From JBLUOA01 sp048060095 (GTDB taxonomy: Bacteria; Pseudomonadota; Alphaproteobacteria; Rhodobacterales; Rhodobacteraceae), in NCBI RefSeq assembly GCF_048060095.1, contig NZ_JBLUOA010000001.1, positions 372,001-436,000 of the forward strand: a stretch of 64,000 nt of DNA, in the 5' to 3' direction. Shown here one piece after another: positions 49,743-58,405 of the stretch (position 1 is the stretch's first letter; each line of letters begins with the position of its first letter). Under the pieces are notes generated by a model. The model ran no database searches. It saw only the letters and a program-made list of their open reading frames with translations, and was not told the DNA's origin. Position numbers and translations under genes: made by a program.

Positions 49743-50824
49743 CAGAACATCACCACATTGCGCCGCGCCGCACCGGTTTTAGTATCCGCGATGGCCTCGT
49801 TGATTTCATCAAGGCGCCACCGGCCCGAGATAAGCTCATCCAGTTTCAGGCGGCCCTGTTGGTAGAGATCAATCAGCCACGGAATGTCACGGCTGATCAC
49901 CGTATCCCCCATTTTTGAGCCGATCATTTGTTGCCCAAGGGCGGCGATCATCACAGGCTCATACGTCGCTTCTGCCCCCGTGTGGGGCATCCCGACCATG
50001 ACGACTTTGCCTTTCGGTCCGACATATCGCGGGGCGGTTTGATAGGCCGGAATCGCGCCGACCGTCACGAACACGGCGTCGGCCATGCCTGGCCCCGTTA
50101 TCTTTTTCACCTCGGTCCAAGGCGCGTCACGGGTCGCGAGCACACCATGCGTCGCGCCAAAATCAAGCGCGGCGTCAAGTTTGTCATCCGTCATGTCAAC
50201 GGCGATGATCTTGGACGCGCCTGCCAAGTATGCCCCTTGGATCGCGTTTAACCCGACCCCGCCCGCGCCGATCACCACTGCCGTTTGGCCGGGGCGCATT
50301 TTGGCAGAGTTCACGACCGCCCCGACGCCAGTGATGACGCCGCAGGACAGCAGGCTTGCCACGTCCATCGGCATGTCGGCAGGAATGGGTGCAAGCTGGC
50401 TGGGCCGGACGACGACCCGTTCCGCAAACGCGCCGCAATACATGGCCTGTTCGACGGCCGATCCATCCTCTAGCGTGATGGGTCCGTCCATCGCATTGTC
50501 GCCCGCGCAGGCAACCGGTGCGCCGGTGGCGCAGGGCGCGCAAGCTCCGCAGGATCGTATGAGGGTGACAATCACCGTGTCGCCGACCGCATAGGTCTGA
50601 ACGCCCTCGCCAACCGCGCTGACGCGGCCTGCCGCCTCATGCCCATAAATCGCGGGTAGGGTGCCGCCCCAACCCCCGTCGATATAGGAAATGTCGGAAT
50701 GGCAGATTGCGCAGGCGTCTAGGGTAACCTCGACCTCGCCCGCCTCGGGAGCCCTCAAATCAACGGTTTCGATTGAGAGCGGAGCGCCAAAGGAATGCGC
50801 GACGGCGGCGCGGATTTTTGTCAT
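49742..50824 (-). CDS. Zinc-dependent alcohol dehydrogenase (MDR family)
   Basis: This 360-residue medium-chain dehydrogenase has catalytic zinc residues C41 (CHSD) and H62 (GHEAAG). Four structural zinc cysteines are at C92, C95, C98 and C106. The NAD loop is VIGAGGVGLNAIQG. It lies in the glutathione-dependent/class III-like branch, but no S-formylglutathione hydrolase is adjacent. Beside an acid-sugar dehydratase, oxidation of a polyol or aldehyde-type substrate is likely. I chose ATG 50824, with GAGGG about nine bases upstream. Confidence 0.9.
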   Translation of the reverse strand: MTKIRAAVAHSFGAPLSIETVDLRAPEAGEVEVTLDACAICHSDISYIDGGWGGTLPAIYGHEAAGRVSAVGEGVQTYAVGDTVIVTLIRSCGACAPCATGAPVACAGDNAMDGPITLEDGSAVEQAMYCGAFAERVVVRPSQLAPIPADMPMDVASLLSCGVITGVGAVVNSAKMRPGQTAVVIGAGGVGLNAIQGAYLAGASKIIAVDMTDDKLDAALDFGATHGVLATRDAPWTEVKKITGPGMADAVFVTVGAIPAYQTAPRYVGPKGKVVMVGMPHTGAEATYEPVMIAALGQQMIGSKMGDTVISRDIPWLIDLYQQGRLKLDELISGRWRLDEINEAIADTKTGAARRNVVMF

Positions 50825-50923
50825 GGGCGATCCCTCGATCAGCAGTTTTGCAAAGCCTGCGTCGAACCCGCCCACGGTGCAAGCCTTGTGCGCGACATCA
50901 GCGGTCGGAATGCGGCAGTTCGG

Positions 50924-52120
50924 TTAGTCCTGATGGTTCAACTGCATATGCGCCATGATCTGCCCGTGGTCGGAAGCGAGCTTGTTATACGGGGCTTCCG
51001 GGTGCGATCCGTCGGTCAGGTGGTCGTTAAGAACGCTGAAATACTCCATCTCTCCAATCCGGCGGTCGTAATCCGGGTGGAAATGGCGCGACAAATAAAT
51101 TTGATCGATCGATTCAAAGATGCCGCCAAACGCCGAGGTATAAACCATGTCCCGCAGGCTTTTGCGGACGAACAGCTTTTCGGCAGAATGCAGGCGCACA
51201 CGTTCAACCGCTTCGGTGATCTGTTCGTGTTCTTCCTTGGTGTAGCGGTCATTGTAGCTTTTCGCGTCGTGCCGCAGCATCCAGCTATAGTTCTTGAACG
51301 GCACCTCGCCCGAGATAATCTCAGAGCTGACCGCATGTTCGCCGTCGTTGAAATCACCCATGACCATTACAGGATGACCTCGGTTCAATTCATCAAGGAT
51401 TTCGTTGCGCAGAACCCACGCTTCGGCCATCCGGCGAAGCGCGGCACGCAGGCTGCCCATCGCGCGACCTGACGGATCGTAGCGGGTCAAATCCTGTTCA
51501 GGTGCGTATTCCGCACCGTCCGGGCGGATATGTTCGCCGAGCTTCGATTTAAGGTGGCAGTTAAAGACCGTAACGACTTGGTTCCCAATCGGGATGCGCA
51601 CCTTGAGGATTGGGCGCGACAGTTTTGAAACCGTGTAATGCCCCGCATCCGCCCCACCGAGTTCTTGCAGCGGCACATTCACGGGTTCGCCCAGAACCTG
51701 AATCACCTCAGGTTTTTCCGCAAACCCGTGCCGTGACAGGACTGCAAGCCCCGGACGACGATGGCCAGGCTCTCCATCATTGGCGTTCGGCGCAAAGGCG
51801 AGGGCCGCACCGGTATAGGGCGTGTAGGCGAGTTTTCGGAAAATTGCCTTTTTATGGTAGCGCTTTGATTTGTTGGGGATCGTCGCCTCGTTCGCGGCGA
51901 TGCCGCGCTCATCCGTTTCGGCGATCACGTCGCGCAGGGCGCTTTCCTCAAAAATTTCCTGAAAACACACGATGTCGGCGTTCATCGTCAAAAGCTGGTC
52001 CGCCATCCAATCCTGTTTCCAGGCGTATTCTTCGGGGGTGTAGGTCTGAAATTCGTAGTATTCCTGATCCGCGCCGATCAGGTTTTTGACGTTGAAACTC
52101 GCGATTGTGAAACGGGTCAT
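50924..52120 (-). CDS. Endonuclease/exonuclease/phosphatase family protein
   Basis: This 398-residue DNase I-fold protein has FTIASFNVKNL at the N-terminus, IVCFQEIF (metal Glu), FNCHLKSKL, VMVMGDFNDGEH and a C-terminal SDHGQIMA (catalytic His). There is no signal peptide. Such enzymes cut nucleic acids or phosphoesters, and the target is unknown. Its start overlaps the threonine dehydratase stop by four bases. Confidence 0.9.
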   Translation of the reverse strand: MTRFTIASFNVKNLIGADQEYYEFQTYTPEEYAWKQDWMADQLLTMNADIVCFQEIFEESALRDVIAETDERGIAANEATIPNKSKRYHKKAIFRKLAYTPYTGAALAFAPNANDGEPGHRRPGLAVLSRHGFAEKPEVIQVLGEPVNVPLQELGGADAGHYTVSKLSRPILKVRIPIGNQVVTVFNCHLKSKLGEHIRPDGAEYAPEQDLTRYDPSGRAMGSLRAALRRMAEAWVLRNEILDELNRGHPVMVMGDFNDGEHAVSSEIISGEVPFKNYSWMLRHDAKSYNDRYTKEEHEQITEAVERVRLHSAEKLFVRKSLRDMVYTSAFGGIFESIDQIYLSRHFHPDYDRRIGEMEYFSVLNDHLTDGSHPEAPYNKLASDHGQIMAHMQLNHQD

Positions 52121-53100
52121 TGGCTGGGTCCAAACTTTGTAAGGGCGCTCAGGAACATCTTGGTATCGACGTTACCACCGGTCGCGACGCAAATCACGGA
52201 CTCTCCTTCGATCTCATCCGGGTGGAACAAGGCCGCCGCAAGTGCCGCCGCGCCGCCGGGTTCAAGCACGATCTTCAGGCGGGCGAAGGCAAGCGCCATG
52301 GCTTTCAGGCATTCGTCGTCCGTCACCACGAGGCCGGGACCACACAGGCGTTGCATGATCGGAAAGGTGATCTTGCCCGGCGCGGGCGTCAGGATGGCGT
52401 CGCAGATCGACCCGAAGGCGCTATTGTTCCGTTCGATCCCGCCAGATGCCAAGGATCGGCGGACATCATCAAACCCTTCCGGTTCCGCCGGACGGGCGCG
52501 CAAGCCGGGCGCGGTATCATCCAGCGCGAGCGCAATGCCAGAGATCAGTCCGCCACCCCCGCAGCAAACGATGACATCGGCGTTGTCGATGCCTTCCGCT
52601 TTAGCCTGCTCCGCGATTTCAAGGCCCGTCGTGCCTTGGCCTGCGACCACCAGAGGTTCGTCAAATGGCTTGATCAGCGTCAGGCCACGTTCTTTCGACA
52701 ATCGGTCGCCGATTTCATCGCGATCCTCAGTCGCGCGGTCGTAAAGAACGACTTCGGCCCCCAACGCGCGGGTGTTTTCGATTTTCATGCGGGGCGCGTC
52801 TTCGGGCATGATGATGACGGCGGGGGCGCCATGTTCTCGGGCGGCCAGCGCCACACCTTGCGCGTGATTGCCGCTGGAAAACGCGATAACGCCCTTCGTG
52901 CGTTCGTCGTCCTCCATCGCCGAAACGGCAGACCATGCGCCCCGGAATTTGAACGATCCGGTGTGTTGCAGGCATTCCGCCTTCACAAACACCCGCCGCC
53001 CAGCGATTTCATCAAGAAACGGAGAGCTAAGCAGCGGCGTCCGCCGCGCGTGGCCGTCCAGCCGCCCGGCCGCGGCGCGGATCATTGCGATGTCGGTCAA
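52117..53100 (-). CDS. Threonine/serine dehydratase (PLP)
   Basis: This 327-residue PLP enzyme has the lysine K51 in HTGSFKFRGA, AFSSGNHAQGVALAA and the glycine loop VCCGGGGLISG. It lacks an ACT regulatory domain, so it is probably a catabolic or metabolite-scavenging threonine/serine ammonia-lyase, or a serine racemase-like enzyme. The 2-aminoacrylate it would release is a substrate of RidA (31662-32126). It is coupled on both sides by four-base overlaps. Confidence 0.9.
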   Translation of the reverse strand: MTDIAMIRAAAGRLDGHARRTPLLSSPFLDEIAGRRVFVKAECLQHTGSFKFRGAWSAVSAMEDDERTKGVIAFSSGNHAQGVALAAREHGAPAVIIMPEDAPRMKIENTRALGAEVVLYDRATEDRDEIGDRLSKERGLTLIKPFDEPLVVAGQGTTGLEIAEQAKAEGIDNADVIVCCGGGGLISGIALALDDTAPGLRARPAEPEGFDDVRRSLASGGIERNNSAFGSICDAILTPAPGKITFPIMQRLCGPGLVVTDDECLKAMALAFARLKIVLEPGGAAALAAALFHPDEIEGESVICVATGGNVDTKMFLSALTKFGPSQ

Positions 53101-53942
53101 TCCGCGTGCTCCGTTGTGTGCTGCCTGACGTTTTCGATAAATGCGTGCAGGACCGACAGGCTCTCAGGTTCATCCAGAAACGGAACGTGGCCGCGTCCGG
53201 GGACATCAGCGAACAGCATGTCGGGCCGCCTGTTGCGCATCTCAACCGCCGTCGCTTCCGCTAACAGGTTGGAGTTCTGCCCACGGATCAGGGCGAGCGG
53301 TATCCCGTCAAACGCATCAAACAGTGGCCACAGATCGGGCGTCGGCTGCGCACCCGCGATTTCGACCGCGCGGCGCAGTTTGGGGTCGTAGTTGATGCCA
53401 AGCCCCTTTTCGGTTTCGACATGGTGGCGCTGCACTTCATGCATCCAACGGCTCATTGGGACGTTGTCGAAGCCCTCCATAAATTCGGCACGGGCTGCAG
53501 CAGCGTCAGCATAGGTTTTCTGCGGCGGGCGGCGACCCAGATAGGTCATGATGTGCTTTAACCCCTCTGGCGCAACCTCTGGTCCGATATCATTCAGGCA
53601 AACGCCGGTCAGCCGATCCTTGGCTGTCGCGGCCAGCACCATCGCGATCAGCCCACCGCGAGAGGTTCCGAGGATCGCGCAGCGTTTGAGGTTGAGGTGA
53701 TCCAGCAACTCCACAACGTCCCGTGCTTCGATGGGCACGGTGTAGGTTTCATGATCCGCGTGTTCGGATGCACCCCGTCCGCGATAATCAAGGCGGATCA
53801 GGTGGACGCCCCTCAGATGCGGCGCGACATAGTCGAAATCCGTAGAATTCCGCGTCAGCCCTGCGAGGCAGAGCAGGGGTAGCCCGTCGCCTTCGTCGCG
53901 ATAGGCGAGGTTGATCCCGTCCGAGGTCGTAAAATGCTTCAT
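53097..53942 (-). CDS. Alpha/beta hydrolase
   Basis: This 281-residue soluble hydrolase has LLCLAGLTRNSTDF, the nucleophile S94 in ILGTSRGGL and the histidine H252 in PGRGHVPFLDEP. The position where relatives have the catalytic Asp (GxNSDLL) reads N225 in GQNSNLLA. The substrate is unknown. The gene is in an operon between the dehydratase and dehalogenase genes. Confidence 0.88.
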   Translation of the reverse strand: MKHFTTSDGINLAYRDEGDGLPLLCLAGLTRNSTDFDYVAPHLRGVHLIRLDYRGRGASEHADHETYTVPIEARDVVELLDHLNLKRCAILGTSRGGLIAMVLAATAKDRLTGVCLNDIGPEVAPEGLKHIMTYLGRRPPQKTYADAAAARAEFMEGFDNVPMSRWMHEVQRHHVETEKGLGINYDPKLRRAVEIAGAQPTPDLWPLFDAFDGIPLALIRGQNSNLLAEATAVEMRNRRPDMLFADVPGRGHVPFLDEPESLSVLHAFIENVRQHTTEHAD

Positions 53943-54631
53943 GCGTCAAGCCCTTCGGCAAGTGTCGGAAGTGTGGTGAGGTTGCTTAGGATATGCTGCG
54001 GGGTCCAAGGCAGGCGATCGACTGGCTCCTCCGCGCGGTTGACCCATACGGTTTGAAATCCATAGCCGGCAGCACCTGCCGCGTCCCAACCGTTTGAGGA
54101 TACGAACAGCACGTCTGCTGGTGACGTTCCGAAATGCGCGCCGACCATGTCGTAGACCTTGCGATGGGGTTTGTAGACGCCAACATCCTCGACCGACAAA
54201 ACCGCATCCAGGTGGTCGGAGATCTCCGCCGAACTCACCGCGCCGTTCAGCATGTCGGGTGATCCGTTTGACAGGATGGCTGTCGTTTTGCCCGCTTGTT
54301 TCAGGGTCGCGAGCATTGCAGGAACCTCGGGGTAGGCCGAAAGCTCCCAATAAAGGGCGAGCAGTCGTTCCCTAAGCCGGGCATCATCAAGGCCATTGGC
54401 TTCCATCGCCCAATCAAGCCCGTCTTGCGTCACACGCCAGAAATCGTCATGCGCGTCTGCAATCGCGCGCAGCCACGTATATTGCAACTGTTTCAACCGC
54501 CAATCGCGGGCAAGCGCCTGCCAAGTGTCTGCAAGCGCTTCGTTTCCCGGCTCCTCCGCCGCTTGGCGGGCGGCGGCTGCGACGTCGAACAGCGTGCCAT
54601 ACGCATCAAAAATGTAGGTGGTTATCGGCAT
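53939..54631 (-). CDS. 2-haloacid dehalogenase, type II (HAD)
   Basis: This 230-residue HAD hydrolase has the nucleophile D9 in YIFDAYGTLFDV. ILSNGSPDML, the lysine in YKPHRKVYD and the SSNGWDAAGAAGYGFQTVWVNR motif are diagnostic of L-2-haloacid dehalogenases. It would convert L-2-haloacids to D-2-hydroxyacids, relevant to marine halogenated compounds. I chose ATG 54631, with AAAGGA six bases before the ATG-proximal region. It is the first gene of the operon running to the endonuclease-like gene. Confidence 0.93.
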   Translation of the reverse strand: MPITTYIFDAYGTLFDVAAAARQAAEEPGNEALADTWQALARDWRLKQLQYTWLRAIADAHDDFWRVTQDGLDWAMEANGLDDARLRERLLALYWELSAYPEVPAMLATLKQAGKTTAILSNGSPDMLNGAVSSAEISDHLDAVLSVEDVGVYKPHRKVYDMVGAHFGTSPADVLFVSSNGWDAAGAAGYGFQTVWVNRAEEPVDRLPWTPQHILSNLTTLPTLAEGLDA

Positions 54632-54819
54632 TCCCTGATCCTTTTCGGTCGGAGAGTGGCACAGCCACCGAGACAGGGAAAGCAGATAGACGACAGGGAA
54701 ACCTGACCCGGCGGGGTTTACATTTTGGGCCATAGCCCCAAGGTTAAGGGCTCATCCGGAGACACCCGCGCAGATACGCGGCCTCCGCAAGCCATCCCCA
54801 AAATCAGAGAGATTTACCC

Positions 54820-55248
54820 ATGACGCAAGTCAAGTCGGGCGATACCGTCCGTATTCACTATACCGGAACGCTGGCTGACGGCACGACCTTCGATAGCTCC
54901 GAGGGGCGCGATCCCTTGGAATTTGCAGTCGGGTCGGGTCAGATCATTTCCGGACTCGACGCCGCCATGCCGGGCATGGAAGTCGGCGAAAAGAAAACCG
55001 TCAACGTCCCCGCTGACCAGGCCTATGGCCAGGCCGATCCCGCCGCGCGTCAGGCCGTGCCGCGTGCCGACATCCCTGCCGACATCCCGCTTGACCTTGG
55101 CACGCAATTGCAGGTCCAGACGCCGCAGGGTCAGGCTGTGACCGTCACAGTCGCGGAAGTGACCGAAAGCGAAGTGACGCTTGACGCGAACCACCCGTTG
55201 GCGGGCAAGGATCTGACCTTCGACATCGAACTGGTCGAGGTCGCCTGA
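54820..55248 (+). CDS. FKBP-type peptidyl-prolyl isomerase (SlyD-like)
   Basis: This 142-residue FKBP domain has VRIHYTGTLADGTTFDSSEGRDPLEFAVGSGQIISGLD and a SlyD-type insert-in-flap layout (AYGQADPAARQAVPRADIP). The C-terminal ANHPLAGKDLTFDIELVEV is the family signature. It lacks the metal-binding His/Cys tail of E. coli SlyD. It speeds prolyl isomerisation and acts as a chaperone. The 188 bases before it hold only a short inverted repeat (CCGCG / CGCGG). Its stop adjoins that of the converging fabI. Confidence 0.93.
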   Translation: MTQVKSGDTVRIHYTGTLADGTTFDSSEGRDPLEFAVGSGQIISGLDAAMPGMEVGEKKTVNVPADQAYGQADPAARQAVPRADIPADIPLDLGTQLQVQTPQGQAVTVTVAEVTESEVTLDANHPLAGKDLTFDIELVEVA

Positions 55249-56037
55249 TCAGAGATTTTCCGGCTGCGGCATGCCAAGCACGTGGTAGCCGCCGTCGACG
55301 GTTATGATCTCTCCGCTGGTGCAGGCGCCGTAATCGGACGCGAGGTAAACCGCCGTTCCGCCGATCGCCTCAAGCGTTGCATTCGCGCGCAGGGGGGCGT
55401 TTTCGGCGGTCTGGCGGAAGGTTCTGCGCGCACCGCCAATGGCCGCACCGGCGAGGGTTTTCATCGGACCCGGCGAAATCGCGTTGACGCGGATGCCGTC
55501 AGGGCCAAGATCGTTGGCAAGGTAGCGCACGGAGCTTTCCAGCGCAGCTTTCGCCACACCCATGACATTGTAGAATGGCGTCACGCGGTTTGACCCCTGA
55601 TAGGTCAGGGTCAGCAGCGTGCCGCCATTCGGCATCATGGCTGACGCGCGGCGCGCGACGTCGATGAACGAATAGCAGGAAATCGTCAGCGAATTCTTGA
55701 AATTCTCTCGCGTGGTATTAGTAAAACGCCCGGCCAGTTCGTTCTTGTCGGAATAGGCGATAGCGTGGACCACGAAATCGAGACTGCCCCACGTGCTTTC
55801 AATCTTCTCAAACGCCGCGTCCATCTTGTCATCGTCGTTGACATCCGCATCGACGAGAATCTCGGACCCGAGGCTCGCCGCGAGCGGTTCAACACGCTTG
55901 CCGAACGCGTCGCCCTGATAGGTGAAGGCAAGCTCCGCCCCCTCAGCCGCCATCGCGGTTGCGATACCCCACGCGATAGAGCGTTCGTTCGCGACCCCCA
56001 TGATGAGGCCGCGTTTTCCCTTCATCAGATCAGGCAT
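55249..56037 (-). CDS. fabI: Enoyl-ACP reductase (NADH)
   Basis: This 262-residue short-chain dehydrogenase performs the last step of the fatty acid elongation cycle. It has RGLIMGVANERSIAWGIA at the cofactor loop, Y146, and the Y156-x6-K163 pair in FYNVMGVAKAALE. It is a typical FabI target of diazaborines and triclosan. It follows fabB by six bases and is the last gene of the fabA-fabB-fabI operon. Confidence 0.96.
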   Translation of the reverse strand: MPDLMKGKRGLIMGVANERSIAWGIATAMAAEGAELAFTYQGDAFGKRVEPLAASLGSEILVDADVNDDDKMDAAFEKIESTWGSLDFVVHAIAYSDKNELAGRFTNTTRENFKNSLTISCYSFIDVARRASAMMPNGGTLLTLTYQGSNRVTPFYNVMGVAKAALESSVRYLANDLGPDGIRVNAISPGPMKTLAGAAIGGARRTFRQTAENAPLRANATLEAIGGTAVYLASDYGACTSGEIITVDGGYHVLGMPQPENL

Positions 56038-56043
56038 TTGTTG

Positions 56044-57270
56044 TCATCCGTGATATTTGCTCATTGCGATCGTGCCGTTGGTGCCACCAAAGCCAAAGCT
56101 GTTGGACATCACGGTATCAAGCCCGGCGTTTTCGACGAACTCAGTTGCAATCTCTTCCGGGCGGATGCCGGGATCGAGATTTTCGATATTTGCCGACGGG
56201 GCGATAAAGTCACCGTTCAGCATGATGAGGCTATAGATCGCCTCGTGCACGCCAGCGCCGCCAAGACAGTGACCGGTCAGCGATTTTGTTGAGGTGATCG
56301 GCGGCACGTTGCCTTCGCCAAAGACGCGGCGCACGGCTTCGACCTCGGTCACGTCGCCAGCGGGGGTCGAGGTGCCGTGGGCGTTGATATAGCCAACCTT
56401 GCGGTCGCCAACGGTGGACAATGCCAGCTTCATCGACCGTTCCGCGCCTTCACCCGAGGGTGCGACCATATCGTGCCCGTCAGATGTCGCGCCGTAGCCG
56501 GTGACTTCGGCATAAATCTTCGCGCCGCGGGCAAGGGCGTGGTCGAGCTCTTCAAGAACCACAACACCGCCGCCGCCGGAAATCACAAACCCGTCCCGGT
56601 CTGCGTCGAATGCGCGGGACGCCTTTTCTGGCGTGTCGTTATATTTCGAGGACATCGCGCCCATTGCGTCGAACAGGCAGGACAGCGTCCAGTCGAGTTC
56701 TTCGCCGCCGCCAGCGAATACGATATCCTGTTTGCCGAACTGGATTTGTTCAACTCCATTGCCGATGCAATGCAGCGATGTGGTGCAGGCCGACGTGATC
56801 GAATAGTTCACGCCCTTGATCTTGAACGGTGTCGCAAGGCAGGCGGAATTGGTCGACGACATGCAGCGCGTCACCATGAACGGTCCCATGCGTTTGGGGG
56901 AGCCTTTTTCCTTCACGATATTATGCGCTTGGAAGAAGTTTGAGGTGGACGGACCACCGGACCCCATCACAAGGCCAGTGCGTTCGTTGGAGACTTCGTT
57001 TTCCTCAAGTCCGCTATCGGCAATCGCCTGTTCCATCGCGATGTAGTTATAGGCGGCACCCGGCCCCATGAAGCGAAGCTGCCGTTTGTCCACATGCTCT
57101 GCCACGTCGATCTGCGGCATACCGTGGATCTGGCTGCGGAATCCGTTTTCGACGTATTCCGGTGCCGTCACGATGCCGGAACGGCTTTCGCGAAGGCTTT
57201 TTGTGACTTCTTCGACATCGTTGCCGATGGATGAGACGACCCCCATCCCGGTAATCACTACGCGGCGCAT
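56044..57270 (-). CDS. fabB: 3-oxoacyl-ACP synthase I
   Basis: This 408-residue condensing enzyme has catalytic C162 (ITSACTTSLHCIG), H298 (NAHGTSTP) and H334 (KSLTGHCLGG). FabB, together with FabA, is required for anaerobic unsaturated fatty acid synthesis. It lies between fabA (25-base gap) and fabI. Confidence 0.96.
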   Translation of the reverse strand: MRRVVITGMGVVSSIGNDVEEVTKSLRESRSGIVTAPEYVENGFRSQIHGMPQIDVAEHVDKRQLRFMGPGAAYNYIAMEQAIADSGLEENEVSNERTGLVMGSGGPSTSNFFQAHNIVKEKGSPKRMGPFMVTRCMSSTNSACLATPFKIKGVNYSITSACTTSLHCIGNGVEQIQFGKQDIVFAGGGEELDWTLSCLFDAMGAMSSKYNDTPEKASRAFDADRDGFVISGGGGVVVLEELDHALARGAKIYAEVTGYGATSDGHDMVAPSGEGAERSMKLALSTVGDRKVGYINAHGTSTPAGDVTEVEAVRRVFGEGNVPPITSTKSLTGHCLGGAGVHEAIYSLIMLNGDFIAPSANIENLDPGIRPEEIATEFVENAGLDTVMSNSFGFGGTNGTIAMSKYHG

Positions 57271-57295
57271 ATCCGCACTCCTTTTTTCGTCTGTG

Positions 57296-57805
57296 TCAGC
57301 TTTCCGACAGTGCGACCTTCATATCCTTGACCATATATATGACCTCACCGTCGGCTTCGACACGGCCATCGGCAACGCCCATCGTCAGGCGGCGGGTCTG
57401 CACGGCCTTGGTGAAGTCAACGTAGTAGGTCAGCATCTTCCGGTCAGGGCGCACCATGCCCGTCAGCTTGACCTCGCCCACGCCAAGCGCATAGCCGCGC
57501 CCTTGCCATCCGCGCCAGCCAAGGTTGAATCCGGTCAACTGCCATAGCCCATCCAGGCCAAGGCATCCCGGCATGATCGGATTGCCCGGAAAGTGACAGT
57601 CAAAGAACCACAGGTCCGGTTTGATGTCGAATTCCGCAACGACATGGCCCTTGCCGTGTTCGCCGCGATCACCGCTGATATCAGTGATACGGTCCATCAT
57701 CAGCATCGGTGGTTCCGGTAGTTGCGCGTTTCCGGGGCCAAAAAGTTCACCCCGCGCACATTTCAAGAGCGCATCCCTGTCAAAGCTGGTCGGATAATCG
57801 GCCAT
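57296..57805 (-). CDS. fabA: 3-hydroxydecanoyl-ACP dehydratase/isomerase
   Basis: This 169-residue enzyme introduces the cis double bond in unsaturated fatty acid synthesis. The catalytic H71 and D85 lie in DCHFPGNPIMPGCLGLDGLWQ. I chose ATG 57805, with AGGACAGGG upstream, giving the family's normal length. It is the first gene of the fab operon and is divergent from irr. Confidence 0.96.
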   Translation of the reverse strand: MADYPTSFDRDALLKCARGELFGPGNAQLPEPPMLMMDRITDISGDRGEHGKGHVVAEFDIKPDLWFFDCHFPGNPIMPGCLGLDGLWQLTGFNLGWRGWQGRGYALGVGEVKLTGMVRPDRKMLTYYVDFTKAVQTRRLTMGVADGRVEADGEVIYMVKDMKVALSES

Positions 57806-57936
57806 ATAGCCCTGTCCTTCGTTTGCGAAAATCAGTTTTCTCCGTGTAACACCGCCCAAACCGGAGTGGCAAGTGGGCGACGTTAGGGAAGCCAGACGCA
57901 GTTGCGACTGAAAATCATTTGAAATTCCGTGGTGAT

Positions 57937-57954
57937 AGCCTTTATATATAGGCT
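57937..57954. promoter_or_regulatory. Palindrome between fabA and irr
   Basis: AGCCT and AGGCT flank an A/T-rich centre (TTATATAT) 131 bases upstream of fabA and 25 bases before irr. The AT-rich middle could be a -10 region. I found no clear Irr box here. Confidence 0.35.
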
Positions 57955-57979
57955 GATTGCAACCAAGAGATGGCAGCAG

Positions 57980-58399
57980 ATGACGCCGCAGGCGATTGAC
58001 AGAGGAACGGAGTGGCTTTCCGAGGCCGGATTGCGCCCCACGCGGCAGCGTGTATCGCTGGCTGCGCTGTTGGTCGGTGACGGTCATGATCGGCATGTCA
58101 CGGCGGAAAGCCTTTACGCCGCGTCGGTCGCAACGGGCGAACGGGTTGCGCTTGCCACAGTCTACAACACGCTGCGTGCGTTCTGCGATGCAGGGCTGAT
58201 GCGCGAAGTGACGGTTGATGGCGCGAAAAGCTATTTCGACACCAACACAACGGACCATCCACATTTCTTCTGGGAAGATACGGCAGAGCTAACGGATGCA
58301 CCTGCCGATCAACTGGTCATCGCGGAATTGCCGGATGCGCCCGAAGGGGCCGAAGTTGCGAAGGTCGATGTGGTTATCCGGCTGCGCCCGAAAAGCTAG
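57980..58399 (+). CDS. irr: Iron response regulator Irr (Fur family)
   Basis: This 139-residue Fur-family regulator controls iron and haem genes in alphaproteobacteria. It has LRPTRQRVSLAALLVGDG, VTAESLYAASVATGERVALATVYNTLRAFCDAGLM (winged helix) and the His-rich HPHFFWED. The N-terminal haem regulatory motif of the Bradyrhizobium protein is absent, as in other Rhodobacteraceae. I chose ATG 57980; a longer frame from 57929 is implausible. It lies beside fabA, the usual order in this family. Confidence 0.93.
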   Translation: MTPQAIDRGTEWLSEAGLRPTRQRVSLAALLVGDGHDRHVTAESLYAASVATGERVALATVYNTLRAFCDAGLMREVTVDGAKSYFDTNTTDHPHFFWEDTAELTDAPADQLVIAELPDAPEGAEVAKVDVVIRLRPKS

Positions 58400-58405
58400 T
58401 TGCTA

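Noticed and set aside
52120..53391. 423-codon plus-strand open frame
   Set aside because: It is the complement of the threonine dehydratase and hydrolase genes, both with conserved active sites.
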